Shown here piece by piece: positions 7,928 to 16,121 of a DNA stretch of 64,000 nt. Below the pieces are notes generated by a model. It was not told the DNA's origin. It was given only the letters and a program-made list of their open reading frames with translations, and made no database searches. Every line of letters begins with the position of its first letter. Positions within the stretch are counted from its first letter, which is position 1. The position numbers were made by a program, and so were the translations under genes. The stretch spans positions 1,178,001 to 1,242,000 of the forward strand of contig CAXXKZ010000004.1 of the NCBI GenBank assembly GCA_963665545.2, read 5' to 3'. The DNA is from G963665545 sp963665545. Its GTDB lineage: Bacteria > Pseudomonadota > Gammaproteobacteria > Xanthomonadales > SZUA-36.

Positions 7928-10348
7928 ATGAGCAATTTCAAACCCCTCGCCCCCAGTGCGCTGCGCTGGCGTTTCGACGCGGCATCGCTGGACTTTGAGT
8001 CAACCAGCGAGGTGAACCCGGCAGAGGGCATTGTGGGCCAGCCGGTCGCCATGGAAGCCATGCGGTTTGGCGTCGAGTCCAGTGCGCCTGGACAGAATAT
8101 CTACGTCCGCGGCACCAGCGGTACCGGGCGAATGACGCTGGTTCAATCCATATTGCAGGAGCTCAATCCCCAGGCGCGCCACCGCTTCGACCGCTGTTAT
8201 GTGCACAATTTCGAGCGCCCCGACCGACCCATGTTACTGACGCTCCCTGCCGGCATGGGGCCGGTTCTGCGACAACGGCTCAAGGAAGTGGCCGAATTTA
8301 TCGAAACCGGCCTGCTCGAGTCGCTTTCCAGCGAACCGATGAAATCGCGCCGGCAGGCGATCAGAAACAATACCCAGAACGAGATCAATCAGATCACCCA
8401 GCCCCTGGAGCAGGATCTCAAAGCCAATGATCTGGCCCTGGTGAACCTGCCGTCGGGACAGGTCAGCCGCACCGCAATTTTTCCGTTATTCGACGGCAAG
8501 CCCACACCGCCCGAAGAAATCTCACAACTAGTACAGAGCGGCAAGGTCTCTGAAGAACAACGGAACAAAATCGAGGCACGCATAAAACAATTCAGCAGCA
8601 GCATTCAGGAAACATCACAGTCGGCCAGCAAGGTCATGAAGGCCGGTCTGCAGGCGTTGCAGGCGTTCAATGAAAAAGAGGCGCGCAGCATCCTGGGGGA
8701 AATGGTCGAGGATCTGGACTCGGCCATGGCGGATGAAGCGATCAGCCGGTTTCTGAGCGAGGTCATCGACGATGTCATTGAGAATCGGCTCAATCGGCCA
8801 GCGGCTTCCACCGGCGGTGCGGTGCCACCGCCTGCACAATTGGTCTATGGCGTCAATGTCGTGTGTTCGCAGACCAGCCGATCCAGTCCGATCATCACCG
8901 AAAACTCCCCCACTGTGGCTAACCTGCTCGGTACTGTGGAACCGGAAATACTGGCCAATGGCCAGGTGGTCAGCAATTATCGCGATGTGCGGGCGGGCAC
9001 ACTGGTGCTGGCCGACGGCGGCTACCTGGTACTGGATGCACATGATGTCCTGGGTGAACCGGGTGCCTGGCGCCTGCTGATGCGGGCCCTGCGCACCGGT
9101 TCGGTGGAAATCGTTCCTGCCGAATTGGGGTGGCCGATGACCACACAATCAATCAAGCCGGAACCCATCGAAATTTCGGTCCGAATTATCCTCATTGGCA
9201 GCAGCCGCTTGCACTACCAACTGGACCAGGCGGATCAGGATTTTTCAAATCTCTTCAAAGTATTGGCTGATTTTAATTCTGAAATCAGCCGCTCTGCCGA
9301 AAGCGTTGGTCAATATGCCGGTGTGGTGGCGCGCATGTGCCGGGACGAAGACTTGCTGCATTTTGACGCCGATGCCGTATGCGCGCTGGCTGAACACGGC
9401 GCCCGCATTGCTTCGCGTAAAGGCAAGATCACCGCGCGGTTTGGCAGGATCGCCGACATCGTGCGCGAAGCGGCCTTTCTCGCCACCACGCAGGATGTCA
9501 AAAGGGTCGGGCGTGAACAGGTCGAGGAAACAGTCCGGCGGACCACGTTTCGCGCCAGTCTGCCATCCAGCCGATTCCAGGAATTAATTTCCGACGGCAC
9601 CATTATGATCCAGACCAGCGGGCAGGTGATCAGTCAAATCAATGGCCTGGCGGTCATCAACGCCGGACCTTTGAGCTACGGTTTTCCGGCCAGGATCACG
9701 GCAACGATTAGCGCGGGACGGGCGGGCATCATCAACATCGAAGGCGCTGCATCAATGTCGGGCGCGATTCACACCAAGGGCTTCCAGATTCTTGGCGGGC
9801 TGCTGCGGCATATGCTCAAGGCAAACCACCCGCTCGCATTCAGCGCCTCTATTGCATTTGAGCAGAGCTACGGGGGAATTGACGGCGACTCAGCTTCGGG
9901 TGCCGAAATCTGTTGCTTGCTAAGTGCTTTAACTGCTGTCCCCATCAAGCAGGGAATTGCCATGACCGGCGCCATAGACCAGCATGGCCATATCCAGGCT
10001 ATTGGTGGCGTCAATGAAAAAGTGGAGGGATTCTTCGACGCCTGTGATTCGATGGGTCTGAACGGTGAGCAGGGCGTCATCATTCCGCACAGCAATGCCG
10101 GGGACCTCATGTTGCGCCCTGACGTGGTGGCTGCCTGTGAAGACGGTCGATTCCGGGTATTTGCTGTTGGACACGTGACTGAAGCACTCGAGGTGCTCAC
10201 AGGCATGCCCGCGGGTGAGCCTGATGACAACGGTGATTTCACGGCGGGCAGCCTGCTGGACCTGGCGAAATCTCGGGCCAAAGAATACTGGCTGATGTCC
10301 TTCAGTCGTCCAGGGCAATCAAGAGGCAAACAAAGTGGGGACGACTGA
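7928..10348 (+). CDS. LonB/LonH-type AAA+ protease (COG1067)
   Basis: About 806 aa from the ATG at 7928 (a longer reading from 7769 adds 53 residues that do not resemble the family). The N-terminal AAA-like part has a P-loop variant, GTSGTGRMTL, with Arg in place of the usual Lys, as is common in this Lon-related family (E. coli YcbZ). A long coiled region follows (about residues 150-270), then the ATPase core. The C-terminal Lon protease domain has the catalytic serine in GDSASGAEICCLLSAL and the lysine in IGGVNEKVEGFFDAC. It degrades proteins in the cytoplasm; substrates are not known for this type. A hairpin with a T-run (10350-10422) probably ends the transcript. Confidence 0.88.
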   Translation: MSNFKPLAPSALRWRFDAASLDFESTSEVNPAEGIVGQPVAMEAMRFGVESSAPGQNIYVRGTSGTGRMTLVQSILQELNPQARHRFDRCYVHNFERPDRPMLLTLPAGMGPVLRQRLKEVAEFIETGLLESLSSEPMKSRRQAIRNNTQNEINQITQPLEQDLKANDLALVNLPSGQVSRTAIFPLFDGKPTPPEEISQLVQSGKVSEEQRNKIEARIKQFSSSIQETSQSASKVMKAGLQALQAFNEKEARSILGEMVEDLDSAMADEAISRFLSEVIDDVIENRLNRPAASTGGAVPPPAQLVYGVNVVCSQTSRSSPIITENSPTVANLLGTVEPEILANGQVVSNYRDVRAGTLVLADGGYLVLDAHDVLGEPGAWRLLMRALRTGSVEIVPAELGWPMTTQSIKPEPIEISVRIILIGSSRLHYQLDQADQDFSNLFKVLADFNSEISRSAESVGQYAGVVARMCRDEDLLHFDADAVCALAEHGARIASRKGKITARFGRIADIVREAAFLATTQDVKRVGREQVEETVRRTTFRASLPSSRFQELISDGTIMIQTSGQVISQINGLAVINAGPLSYGFPARITATISAGRAGIINIEGAASMSGAIHTKGFQILGGLLRHMLKANHPLAFSASIAFEQSYGGIDGDSASGAEICCLLSALTAVPIKQGIAMTGAIDQHGHIQAIGGVNEKVEGFFDACDSMGLNGEQGVIIPHSNAGDLMLRPDVVAACEDGRFRVFAVGHVTEALEVLTGMPAGEPDDNGDFTAGSLLDLAKSRAKEYWLMSFSRPGQSRGKQSGDD

Positions 10349-10349
10349 G

Positions 10350-10422
10350 AAGGGCCGCTCTGCGCTACCTCCGTAAAGTCCCAAGAGCGGAGTACTGGCC
10401 ACGCCTGACGGATGGCCCTTTT
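10350..10422 (+). terminator. Nested hairpin after the Lon-like gene
   Basis: AAGGGCC (10350-10356) pairs with GGCCCTT (10414-10420), which runs on into TT. Inside it, CCGCTC (10355-10360) pairs with GAGCGG (10385-10390). It begins two bases after the stop and overlaps the left part of repeat B1, so the repeat may supply the transcript end. Confidence 0.45.
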
Positions 10423-10596
10423 GCACAAGGATGTGCTTAGATCGTGGAGCGCAAGGATGCGCGGGAACGATCCAAGGCGCTAAGAACACTTGAAACCGTT
10501 CAGCAGCTCTTCGAGCCGCCGGAAAATGCTGCCATCCTGGCATTTTCCTTCCTCACGCCATCCTTGGCGCTCGGGCTAGACGACCCAGTCGCTTGT
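10365..10596 (+). repeat. Dispersed repeat family B, copy B1, left part (split by IS110)
   Basis: Blocks CTACCTCCG (10365-10373), CCACGCCTGACGGATGGCCC (10399-10418) and GACCCAGTCGCTTGT (10582-10596) match, in order, the reverse complement of repeat B2 (33651-34056). The stretch between them differs from B2 but is also rich in palindromes. It breaks off at CTTGT (10592-10596) and the family sequence resumes at CTTGT 13030-13034, so an IS110 element entered this copy. No gene is visible here. Confidence 0.75.
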
Positions 10597-10608
10597 ATGG
10601 TGTTTCTG

Positions 10609-10774
10609 CCTTAAATCTGGATGATTAAGGGTGCCGGGATGGGCGGGACGCAGTCGCTTTCTGGCCAGTCGGTACAGACTAACAAGAGTTCGTCCCCATC
10701 CCATTCTCACCAGAGCGCCGATTGAGAATCTAGCTGCAATGACAGCCGATGTATACAAGCTTGCGCCCCGTGAG
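10609..10774 (+). ncRNA. IS110 bridge RNA with target- and donor-binding loops
   Basis: Three hairpins in the known bridge RNA order. (1) A 5' stem, CCTTAA (10609-10614)/TTAAGG (10625-10630). (2) A target loop closed by GGGATGG-gcg-GGACG (10636-10650) and CGTCCCCATCCC (10691-10702). Inside it, CAGTCGCTT (10651-10659) is identical to the left target at 10586-10594, and ACAAG (10682-10686) is complementary to the right target CTTGT. (3) A donor loop closed by CTCAC/GTGAG (10706-10710, 10770-10774) and GCGC/GCGC. Inside it, AGAATCT (10725-10731) equals the right IS end at 13025-13031, and ATACAAG (10753-10759) is complementary to the left IS end CTTGTAT (10592-10598). All four guides match the real junctions. 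Confidence 0.85.
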
Positions 10775-11324
10775 ATCCCGGCTACGGCATATAACCGCGG
10801 AGATCATTATGACAAGCAATGTTACCCAAGTCACTTTAGGTGTGGATGTTTCGAAAGATCATTTGGACGTTTACGATTGGACCCGGCAACGACATTATCA
10901 AGTCAATAACTCAACCGCGGCCATTGCACAATGGCTTGGTGGGTTGACGGGCGAGGTACGACTGGCGCTGGAGCCGACATCGCATTACCACCTGGCGGTG
11001 GTGGATACTGCGCACGCTTTGGGCTATGCGATCTACTTGGTGAACCCACGCCAGCTGCATCACTATCGGTATGCCGTCGGCCTGAGGCATAAGAGTGATC
11101 CGCATGATGCCTGGTTGTTAGTACGCTATCTCAGCCACGAAGCGCAGTCATTGCCTCGTCATTGCCCGTCAGACCAGCATTCACGGGAGCTGTGGGCTTT
11201 GATTAAGCGTCGCGCTGTGGTGGTTGGAGTGCGTAAAAACATGCGCATGAGCATGCGCCAAGTGTCGCTGTCAGGCCGAGAAGTGGAACAGGCTGACGTG
11301 GTCAAGCTATTTGATACAACCCAG

Positions 11325-12203
11325 TTAAGCAACTTTTCTTAATTCTGTCATTTCCATTTCAAACTGATTCGGACTTCTGTAATTGAGGTACGAATGCAGT
11401 CTGTAACTGTTATAAAACATCGATATGTAATCCAGGATATCCTGCTGGGCTTCATAGCGGGTCTGGTAGTGTCGCCAGTGCACCCGTTCCTGCTTCAGGC
11501 TGCCGAAGAAGCTCTCCACAACAGCGTTATCCCAGCAGTCGCCTTTTCGGCTCATGCTGCCTTTGAAGCCATGCGCTTTCAATAATCGCCTGAAAGCTTT
11601 ACTGGCATATTGGGATCCGCGGTCAGAATGGTGGATCAAGCCTGCTTTTGGCCTGCGCAACCAGATCGCCATCGTCAATGCATCACACACCAGCTGTGCA
11701 GTCATTCGGCTGCTCATACTCCAGCCCACAACTTTTCTGGAATATAAATCAATCACAACAGCCAGATACAACCAGCCTTGCTGGGTCCAGACATAGGTGA
11801 TGTCTGAAGCAAAAACCTGGTTGGGTTGCTCAACGTCAAATTGCCGTTCCAATAAATTTTCAAATAACGGCAATTTATGATTGCTGTTGGTGGTCACTTT
11901 GAATTTCTTTTTATGACGAACTTGAATAACCGCTTCTTTCATCAGGTTCACGGTCTTCGTTCTGCTGATCGGAAAACCCAATGCATTCATCGCTCTTTTC
12001 ATGCGCCGCCGGCCATAGGTATATTGGCTGGCAACGGCTATATCCTTCATCCAGTCCAGCATCTCCTGGTGCTCCGGATCCGCCAGCCTGGCTTCTGTAA
12101 TTCGCCGATAGTGGTAATAACCTTGTCGGCTGACACCCAGTACTCGACACATCAGGTCGATTGGCCAGGTCTTCTTGTGTTGGGTGACAAACAAATATTT
12201 CAT
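11325..12203 (-). CDS. IS3-family transposase OrfB (DDE integrase)
   Basis: 292 aa from the ATG at 12203, which overlaps the orfA stop (ATGA). The frame is open further upstream to 12368, as expected for an OrfAB fusion made by -1 frameshifting. It has an HTH_21 region near YLFVTQHKKTWPIDLMCRVLGV and an rve integrase core with the DDE triad: ASDITYVWTQQGWLYLAVVI, LIHHSDRGSQY and DNAVVESFFGSLKQE. It performs strand transfer of the IS. The catalytic residues are all present. Confidence 0.92.
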   Translation of the reverse strand: MKYLFVTQHKKTWPIDLMCRVLGVSRQGYYHYRRITEARLADPEHQEMLDWMKDIAVASQYTYGRRRMKRAMNALGFPISRTKTVNLMKEAVIQVRHKKKFKVTTNSNHKLPLFENLLERQFDVEQPNQVFASDITYVWTQQGWLYLAVVIDLYSRKVVGWSMSSRMTAQLVCDALTMAIWLRRPKAGLIHHSDRGSQYASKAFRRLLKAHGFKGSMSRKGDCWDNAVVESFFGSLKQERVHWRHYQTRYEAQQDILDYISMFYNSYRLHSYLNYRSPNQFEMEMTELRKVA

Positions 12204-12493
12204 TTCATTTCTTTGGCAAAGAAGACCGTCGCTTTTTTTAGGATTTCTTTCTCCATTTTCAGGTTTTTGACCTGCGATCTTAACTTCCGGATTTCTTCCT
12301 GTTCCGGGGTGAGTTTGCCGTTCCCGCGGAAAGATTGCCCACCATCGGCTCGGTGTTCTGAAACCCAACGACCGAGCATATTGCCATTAAGCCCAAGGCT
12401 TCTGGCAGCTTCTGCACGGCTATAACCTTGATCGACTACCAAACTGACTGCATCCAGTTTGAACTCCTTTGAATACTTTTTTCTTCTTCTCAA
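12200..12493 (-). CDS. IS3-family transposase OrfA (helix-turn-helix)
   Basis: 97 aa: HTH_Tnp_1 domain (KKYSKEFKLDAVSLVVDQGY, AEAARSLGLNGNMLGRWV) followed by a leucine-zipper-like helix (EEIRKLRSQVKNLKMEKEIL). It binds the IS ends. Near its end the coding strand has a run of seven A and then G (complement of 12232-12239). This is the usual slippery site for -1 frameshifting, which would join OrfA at ILKK to the OrfB frame at SDGLLCQRNEMKYLF. Confidence 0.9.
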   Translation of the reverse strand: MRRRKKYSKEFKLDAVSLVVDQGYSRAEAARSLGLNGNMLGRWVSEHRADGGQSFRGNGKLTPEQEEIRKLRSQVKNLKMEKEILKKATVFFAKEMK

Positions 12494-13029
12494 TTTACTT
12501 CTCCCAGTTAAATAAATTATCTCTTAACTGGGTTGTACAATCTATTGGACCACTTCAGGCCTGCAGCCGCTTGATCCAGCGCATCGAATGCCGGATTGAG
12601 TATTTGCTAAGGGCGTTGGGCCTGCAACAAGACTATGCGCGTTGCCAACAGATACCGGGCCTTGGACCCGCCACAGCTGCTGGGTTGGTGGCGGCCTTTC
12701 ATCGCGGCGTGTTCGCTTCATCGGATGCCTTTGTGGCCTACCTCGGCCTGGACATACGATTGCGGCGGTCTGGTCGCATGCAGGGCAAGCACAAGCTGAC
12801 CAAGAATGGCGAGAAGGAGATACGACGATTGCTATTTTGTGCCGCTCACGCGGCCCGCAACGAACCTCGATTCGAGCGCTATCATCAGCGTCAACTGGAT
12901 AAGGGACTTTCAAAAACCGCTGCTCGAGTGATATTGGGGCGCAAGTTGGTCAGGATTGCATATGCCCTTATGAGTCGAGGCGAAACATTCAAACCGTGTG
13001 TAACCATGGCTTGACCAGACCCATAGAAT

Positions 13030-13135
13030 CTTGTCGGCGCTCGGCATCCTTTATGGCGTGGCCAGTACTCCGCTCACGGGACTTTCCTAACGCTGGCACA
13101 AGCCGGTTCGCAGCAAGGGGTCTTAACGTTGCTGG
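13030..13135 (+). repeat. Dispersed repeat family B, copy B1, right part
   Basis: This resumes the repeat interrupted at 10596. Blocks GCTCGGCATCCTTTATGGCG (13039-13058), GGACTTTCCTAACGCTGGCA (13079-13098) and GCAAGGGGTCTT correspond to the reverse complement of B2 in the same order. It ends in GTTGCTGG (13128-13135), the terminal motif of B2. It stops 10 bp before the stop codon of the minus-strand gene at 13145. Confidence 0.75.
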
Positions 13136-13144
13136 CATTCACAA

Positions 13145-13318
13145 CTAGGGGGGGTCCTGCACAGCTTTGGCGCTTAGCCTGCCGGCCTTGCGCAGTGCCT
13201 CGCGCAGCACGTATTCGATCTGCGCGTTAACACTGCGCAACTCATCATCCGACCAACCGCGCATGGCCACGAGAATGCGCTCGTCGATGCGTAACGGAAA
13301 TGCCTTCTTTGTGGCCAT
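13145..13318 (-). CDS. Small ribbon-helix-helix (Arc-type) DNA-binding protein
   Basis: 57 aa from MATKKAF (ATG at 13318; a start four codons upstream at 13330 is possible). The N-terminal strand KAFPLRIDERI and helices DELRSVNAQIEYVLREAL match Arc/MetJ-like proteins, which bind DNA as dimers of dimers. It follows the SPFH gene at 13361 by about 40 bp on the same strand, and this pairing is common in gammaproteobacteria. The dyad at 14239-14257 near the SPFH start is a candidate operator. Confidence 0.7.
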   Translation of the reverse strand: MATKKAFPLRIDERILVAMRGWSDDELRSVNAQIEYVLREALRKAGRLSAKAVQDPP

Positions 13319-13360
13319 AGTAGATGGCAATTAGCTGACAATCGGCTAAGTGGGGATCAT

Positions 13361-14224
13361 CTAGTACAAGGATCCTGCGTTGACAACAGGTCGCGCATTC
13401 TCCTCGCCGCACAATACCACCAGCAGATTGCTGACCATGGCGGCCTTGCGCTCTTCATCCAGTTCAACGACGCCCTGCTTTTTCAGCTCCGAAAGTGCCA
13501 TCCTGACCATGCCGACAGCGCCATCGACAATCTGGGTGCGCGCGGCCACGATCGCCTGGGCCTGCTGTCTTTTCAACATCGCGCTGGCAATCTCCTGGGC
13601 ATACGCCAGGTGAGTGATACGTGCTTCGATCACTTCCACGCCCGCTTTTTCCAGCCTGGCCTGAACTTCTTCGCGCAAGCGCTCGGCGATTTCCTGTGGG
13701 TGGCTGCGCAGGGCCACAATTTCGTCACTATGTGATTCATATGGATAACTGGTCGCCATGTTGCGCAAGGCCGCCTCCGACTGAATCTGCACGAAACTCT
13801 CGTAATCATCAACTTCAAACAATGCCTCGGCAAAGTCAACGACTTTCCAGACCACCACGGCAGCGATGTCAATCGGGTTGCCGACGTTGTCATTCACCTT
13901 CATGACGCCGCTTTCGAAATTCCGAACCCTTAGAGATACCGGATCCTTGGAGTAGAACGGATTGGCCCAACGCAACCCGGTCTGGCGCACGCTGCCCACG
14001 TAGGTGCCAAATAACTGCAACACCTTTGCCTGGTTGGGCTGGACCATGAAAAAGCCCTTGAGACAAATAATCACAGCCACCAGGCCAAGCATATAGAGCG
14101 AAGCATACAGCGGGTAGACGGGCACCGAATTGACAAACTGCCAACCCAGCAATACAGCGAGGGTAGGCAGAATTACCAGGGCCGCGTAGCCCGAAGTGAC
14201 TGAACGTGTCTTTTCCTGAATCAT
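13361..14224 (-). CDS. SPFH/band-7 domain membrane protein (stomatin-like)
   Basis: A 287-aa protein with two N-terminal hydrophobic segments (YAALVILPTLAVLLGWQFV and LYASLYMLGLVAVIICLKGF). An SPFH domain follows (MVQPNQAKVLQLFGTYVGSV to about residue 230), with the helical stretch AYAQEIASAMLKRQQAQAIV. It probably forms large membrane-bound oligomers that organise lipid domains or guard proteases, as QmcA and HflK/C do. It has no NfeD partner here. It is first of a two-gene unit with the RHH protein, preceded by a strong AGGAGA ribosome site and the inverted repeat at 14239-14257. Confidence 0.85.
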   Translation of the reverse strand: MIQEKTRSVTSGYAALVILPTLAVLLGWQFVNSVPVYPLYASLYMLGLVAVIICLKGFFMVQPNQAKVLQLFGTYVGSVRQTGLRWANPFYSKDPVSLRVRNFESGVMKVNDNVGNPIDIAAVVVWKVVDFAEALFEVDDYESFVQIQSEAALRNMATSYPYESHSDEIVALRSHPQEIAERLREEVQARLEKAGVEVIEARITHLAYAQEIASAMLKRQQAQAIVAARTQIVDGAVGMVRMALSELKKQGVVELDEERKAAMVSNLLVVLCGEENARPVVNAGSLY

Positions 14225-14238
14225 AATCGTCTCCTATG

Positions 14239-14257
14239 TGATATCCTTACGATATCA
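14239..14257. promoter_or_regulatory. Inverted repeat in the SPFH gene leader, candidate operator
   Basis: TGATATC-cttac-GATATCA: perfect 7-bp arms, 5-bp centre, 15 bp upstream of the SPFH start and just before its ribosome site. Shape and position fit a repressor site. The RHH protein encoded in the same unit is one candidate; a PadR-type regulator elsewhere is another, since PadR sites can look similar. Confidence 0.45.
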
Positions 14258-14369
14258 TTTTGAGGTTAACTGCGCAAACCGGAAAGTGCAGGAAGTCACG
14301 TGTGGCTCCATACGGGCAATTTGGTTTTTCTGACGTTATACTGCCCCTAGGCACAAAGAGGAGAGATCA

Positions 14370-15152
14370 ATGCGGCGTCTTTTGATTCTGATTTTGCTCA
14401 GTATTCCGCTGTCCGCGGCGGCCGAGACCGGCCCGCTTTTCATGAAGGATTTGCTGGGGGACCGGGAGTTTTTTGAGACCTGGGGTATTGGCTTCGATTT
14501 CTATACCATGAAGCAGGACTACAGCATCAAGGACTTACAGTTCAGTCTGCCCGGGGTAACGCTGCCTGATCCAACTCTGATTGGCGTTGAAAACGACCTC
14601 ACTCACTATGACCTCAAGTTGGATGTGTGGGTGACGCCGTTCCTGCAGGTTTATGGACTGGTGGGCCAGCTCGACGCAGACACACTGGTCGATTTCAGCG
14701 ATGCCCTGGTCGGGGGCCTGCCCGTCGGTTTGGGCGTTATTCCCGTCGCTTATGACGGCACGGTATACGGGGGTGGCGCGGTGCTGGTGTACGGCACCGA
14801 GCGATGGTTTGCCTCATTGAACGCCACCTGGACCAAGGCCAGCCTGAGTGGCGATTTCGATTCTACAGTCAGCTCCTTTACAGCACAGCCACGTATTGGC
14901 CTGACTTTCAACGCCTGGTCCGCCTACGTGGGCGGTATGTATTTGAAGACGGACGAGAAGCACAGCGGCTCTTTCGCCTTGCCCATTCCCGGACTGCCAC
15001 CCATGCCATTCGCCGTTGAATTGGAAAGCGCCGATAAATGGAATGGGGTATTTGGCTTTTCCTATGTCTTCAGTCCCAAAGCACTATTGAGTTTTGAGTA
15101 TGGTTTCGGCAAACGTACCCACACTCTGTTCAATTTCACCTTCAGGTTCTAG
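14370..15152 (+). CDS. Outer-membrane beta-barrel protein
   Basis: 260 aa. Signal peptide MRRLLILILLSIPLSAAA, then alternating strands with many aromatic residues (WGIGFDFYTMKQDYSI, HYDLKLDVWVTPFLQVYGLV, YGGGAVLVYGTERWFASLNA, WNGVFGFSYVFS). It ends FNFTFRF, with the terminal Phe recognised by the BAM machinery. The regular strand spacing suggests a barrel of 10-12 strands. No porin or enzyme signature is recognised. A GAGGAGAG ribosome site precedes the ATG. It is 18 bp ahead of an unknown exported protein and may share its transcript. Confidence 0.7.
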   Translation: MRRLLILILLSIPLSAAAETGPLFMKDLLGDREFFETWGIGFDFYTMKQDYSIKDLQFSLPGVTLPDPTLIGVENDLTHYDLKLDVWVTPFLQVYGLVGQLDADTLVDFSDALVGGLPVGLGVIPVAYDGTVYGGGAVLVYGTERWFASLNATWTKASLSGDFDSTVSSFTAQPRIGLTFNAWSAYVGGMYLKTDEKHSGSFALPIPGLPPMPFAVELESADKWNGVFGFSYVFSPKALLSFEYGFGKRTHTLFNFTFRF

Positions 15153-15170
15153 TGTGCTGCTTCGTAATTA

Positions 15171-16121
15171 ATGGCCATCCGTTTTCTTGGTCGTGCTGGT
15201 CTGGTGTGGATTCTGGCGCTGCCAGCGATGCCGCTTGCCGCCTATGAAACTGACCAATTCACCAACCGCCTCAGCCCCATCCGGGATTCCACCGAGGTGC
15301 TTGATTTAAAGGTCAACGAGACCATTCTCGAAATCGCATCGTCCTGGACCGGACCGCGGGACGAGTGGAAATTCGTCAATGCTGTTTATTATGAAATCGG
15401 CGGTAGGCACTGGGTCGACAAAATCGAACGCTGGGCGATGAAATCGACGCAGGTAGAACGTCTGCACCCGTCGCGCCGGGAGTCCATATACCAGGGGCAT
15501 CCTTTCTGGGCGACGCGGGTTGCCGCGGTCTTTGGGGTCGGCCCAACCATCATGTTAAACGGCCAACTCATCGGTTCGGACAAGTTGGGGCACTTTCTTT
15601 CCCAGGGACGGAAATATTATGGCCGCTACCGCCGATCCAACGATGAAGCCCAAGCGGCAAAACATTCCGCCTACACCGAGCGCGCCCTGTTTGGGCAACT
15701 GACCACCGGCGTGTATTCAAATTCCGATCTGGTCGCAAACTATGAAGGTCACCGATTTTACCGCAGCCTTTTTGAAGACGACATTGTGCCCGGAAAGAAT
15801 TCGATACTTCGCTGGGAGGCCGACCACTGGGTCGTGCAAGCGTCATTCACATGGGCCGACTTCGTGAACGCCTACTGGGACGAAGCGCTGAATATCAATC
15901 ACTTCGATGCCCTGTTATACCCACATATGGTTGATCGTCTGCTGCAATTCTGCGACGATTACGACACGGCCCCAGAGCGCTACCGGATCGACGATGAAAG
16001 CGTGCTGCAGCAAAAGTATGCCCATCTGGAATTGCGCGAAACCTCGGAGCTGAGGCTGGACCGGTTGTGTACCGACAAGGCTGCGGATTCCTTCAAGGCT
16101 TCGTCCTCACTGTCGGACTGA
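15171..16121 (+). CDS. Exported protein of unknown function
   Basis: 316 aa with a signal peptide (FLGRAGLVWILALPAMPLAA, cleaved near AYE). The mature part has notable motifs WVDKIERWAMKS, LNGQLIGSDKLGHFLSQGRK and NSDLVANYEGHRFYRSLFED. The GSDKLGHF-type segment recurs in proteins of unknown function that I cannot name. Length and charge suggest a soluble periplasmic protein. It lies 18 bp after the beta-barrel gene, so the two may work together. The stop overlaps the convergent MBL-fold gene by 29 bp. Confidence 0.65.
   Translation: MAIRFLGRAGLVWILALPAMPLAAYETDQFTNRLSPIRDSTEVLDLKVNETILEIASSWTGPRDEWKFVNAVYYEIGGRHWVDKIERWAMKSTQVERLHPSRRESIYQGHPFWATRVAAVFGVGPTIMLNGQLIGSDKLGHFLSQGRKYYGRYRRSNDEAQAAKHSAYTERALFGQLTTGVYSNSDLVANYEGHRFYRSLFEDDIVPGKNSILRWEADHWVVQASFTWADFVNAYWDEALNINHFDALLYPHMVDRLLQFCDDYDTAPERYRIDDESVLQQKYAHLELRETSELRLDRLCTDKAADSFKASSSLSD

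Larger units (their letters stand above)
11312..12541 (-). mobile_element. IS3-family insertion sequence inside IS110
   Basis: A complete element of about 1230 bp with both frames (orfA, orfB) on the minus strand, 15-bp matching terminal inverted repeats and a 5-bp direct repeat (CTATT). It inserted into the IS110 transposase gene in the opposite orientation. Both of its own genes look intact, so it may still be active. Confidence 0.88.
11307..12546. repeat. Target-site duplication and terminal inverted repeats of the IS3 element
   Basis: CTATT flanks the element at 11307-11311 and 12542-12546. The inner ends are inverted repeats: TACAACCCAGTTAAG at 11315-11329 and its reverse complement CTTAACTGGGTTGTA at 12524-12538. 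The outermost 3-4 bases differ between ends, so the exact boundary is uncertain by one base. Confidence 0.75.
10809..13014 (+). pseudogene. IS110-family transposase, split by an IS3 insertion and a one-base frameshift
   Basis: The N-terminal part (10809-11311) holds the DEDD RuvC-like domain: LGVDVSKDHLDVYDW, LALEPTSHYH and KSDPHDAWLLVRY. The C-terminal part (about 12542-13014) holds the Transposase_20 domain, IPGLGPATAAGLVAAFHRGV through RRSGRMQGKHKLTKNG, where the family has its catalytic serine. Removing the IS3 element and one CTATT copy restores VKLLDHF, but the downstream frame is still off by one. An extra T near 12554 would give HFQACSRLIQRIE and a protein of about 323 aa. Family enzymes use a bridge RNA to recombine donor and target. 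Confidence 0.88.
10592..13034 (+). mobile_element. IS110-family insertion sequence (interrupted by an IS3 element)
   Basis: Boundaries come from comparing the split repeat B1 with the uninterrupted repeat B2. The empty site reads CAGTCGCTTGTGCG; here the left flank is CAGTCG-CTTGT and the right flank CTTGT-CGGCGC, so the IS lies between two CTTGT copies that contain the CT core typical of the family. Without the 1.23-kb IS3 insertion and its target duplication the element is about 1.2 kb: a 212-bp left non-coding region holding a bridge RNA, a DEDD-Tnp_20 transposase, and a very short right end. This is the IS110 group layout. It cannot move by itself because the transposase is split. Confidence 0.88.

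Noticed and set aside
11554..12425. Plus-strand open frames inside the IS3 element
   Set aside because: They are antisense to orfA and orfB, whose domains and catalytic residues are clear.
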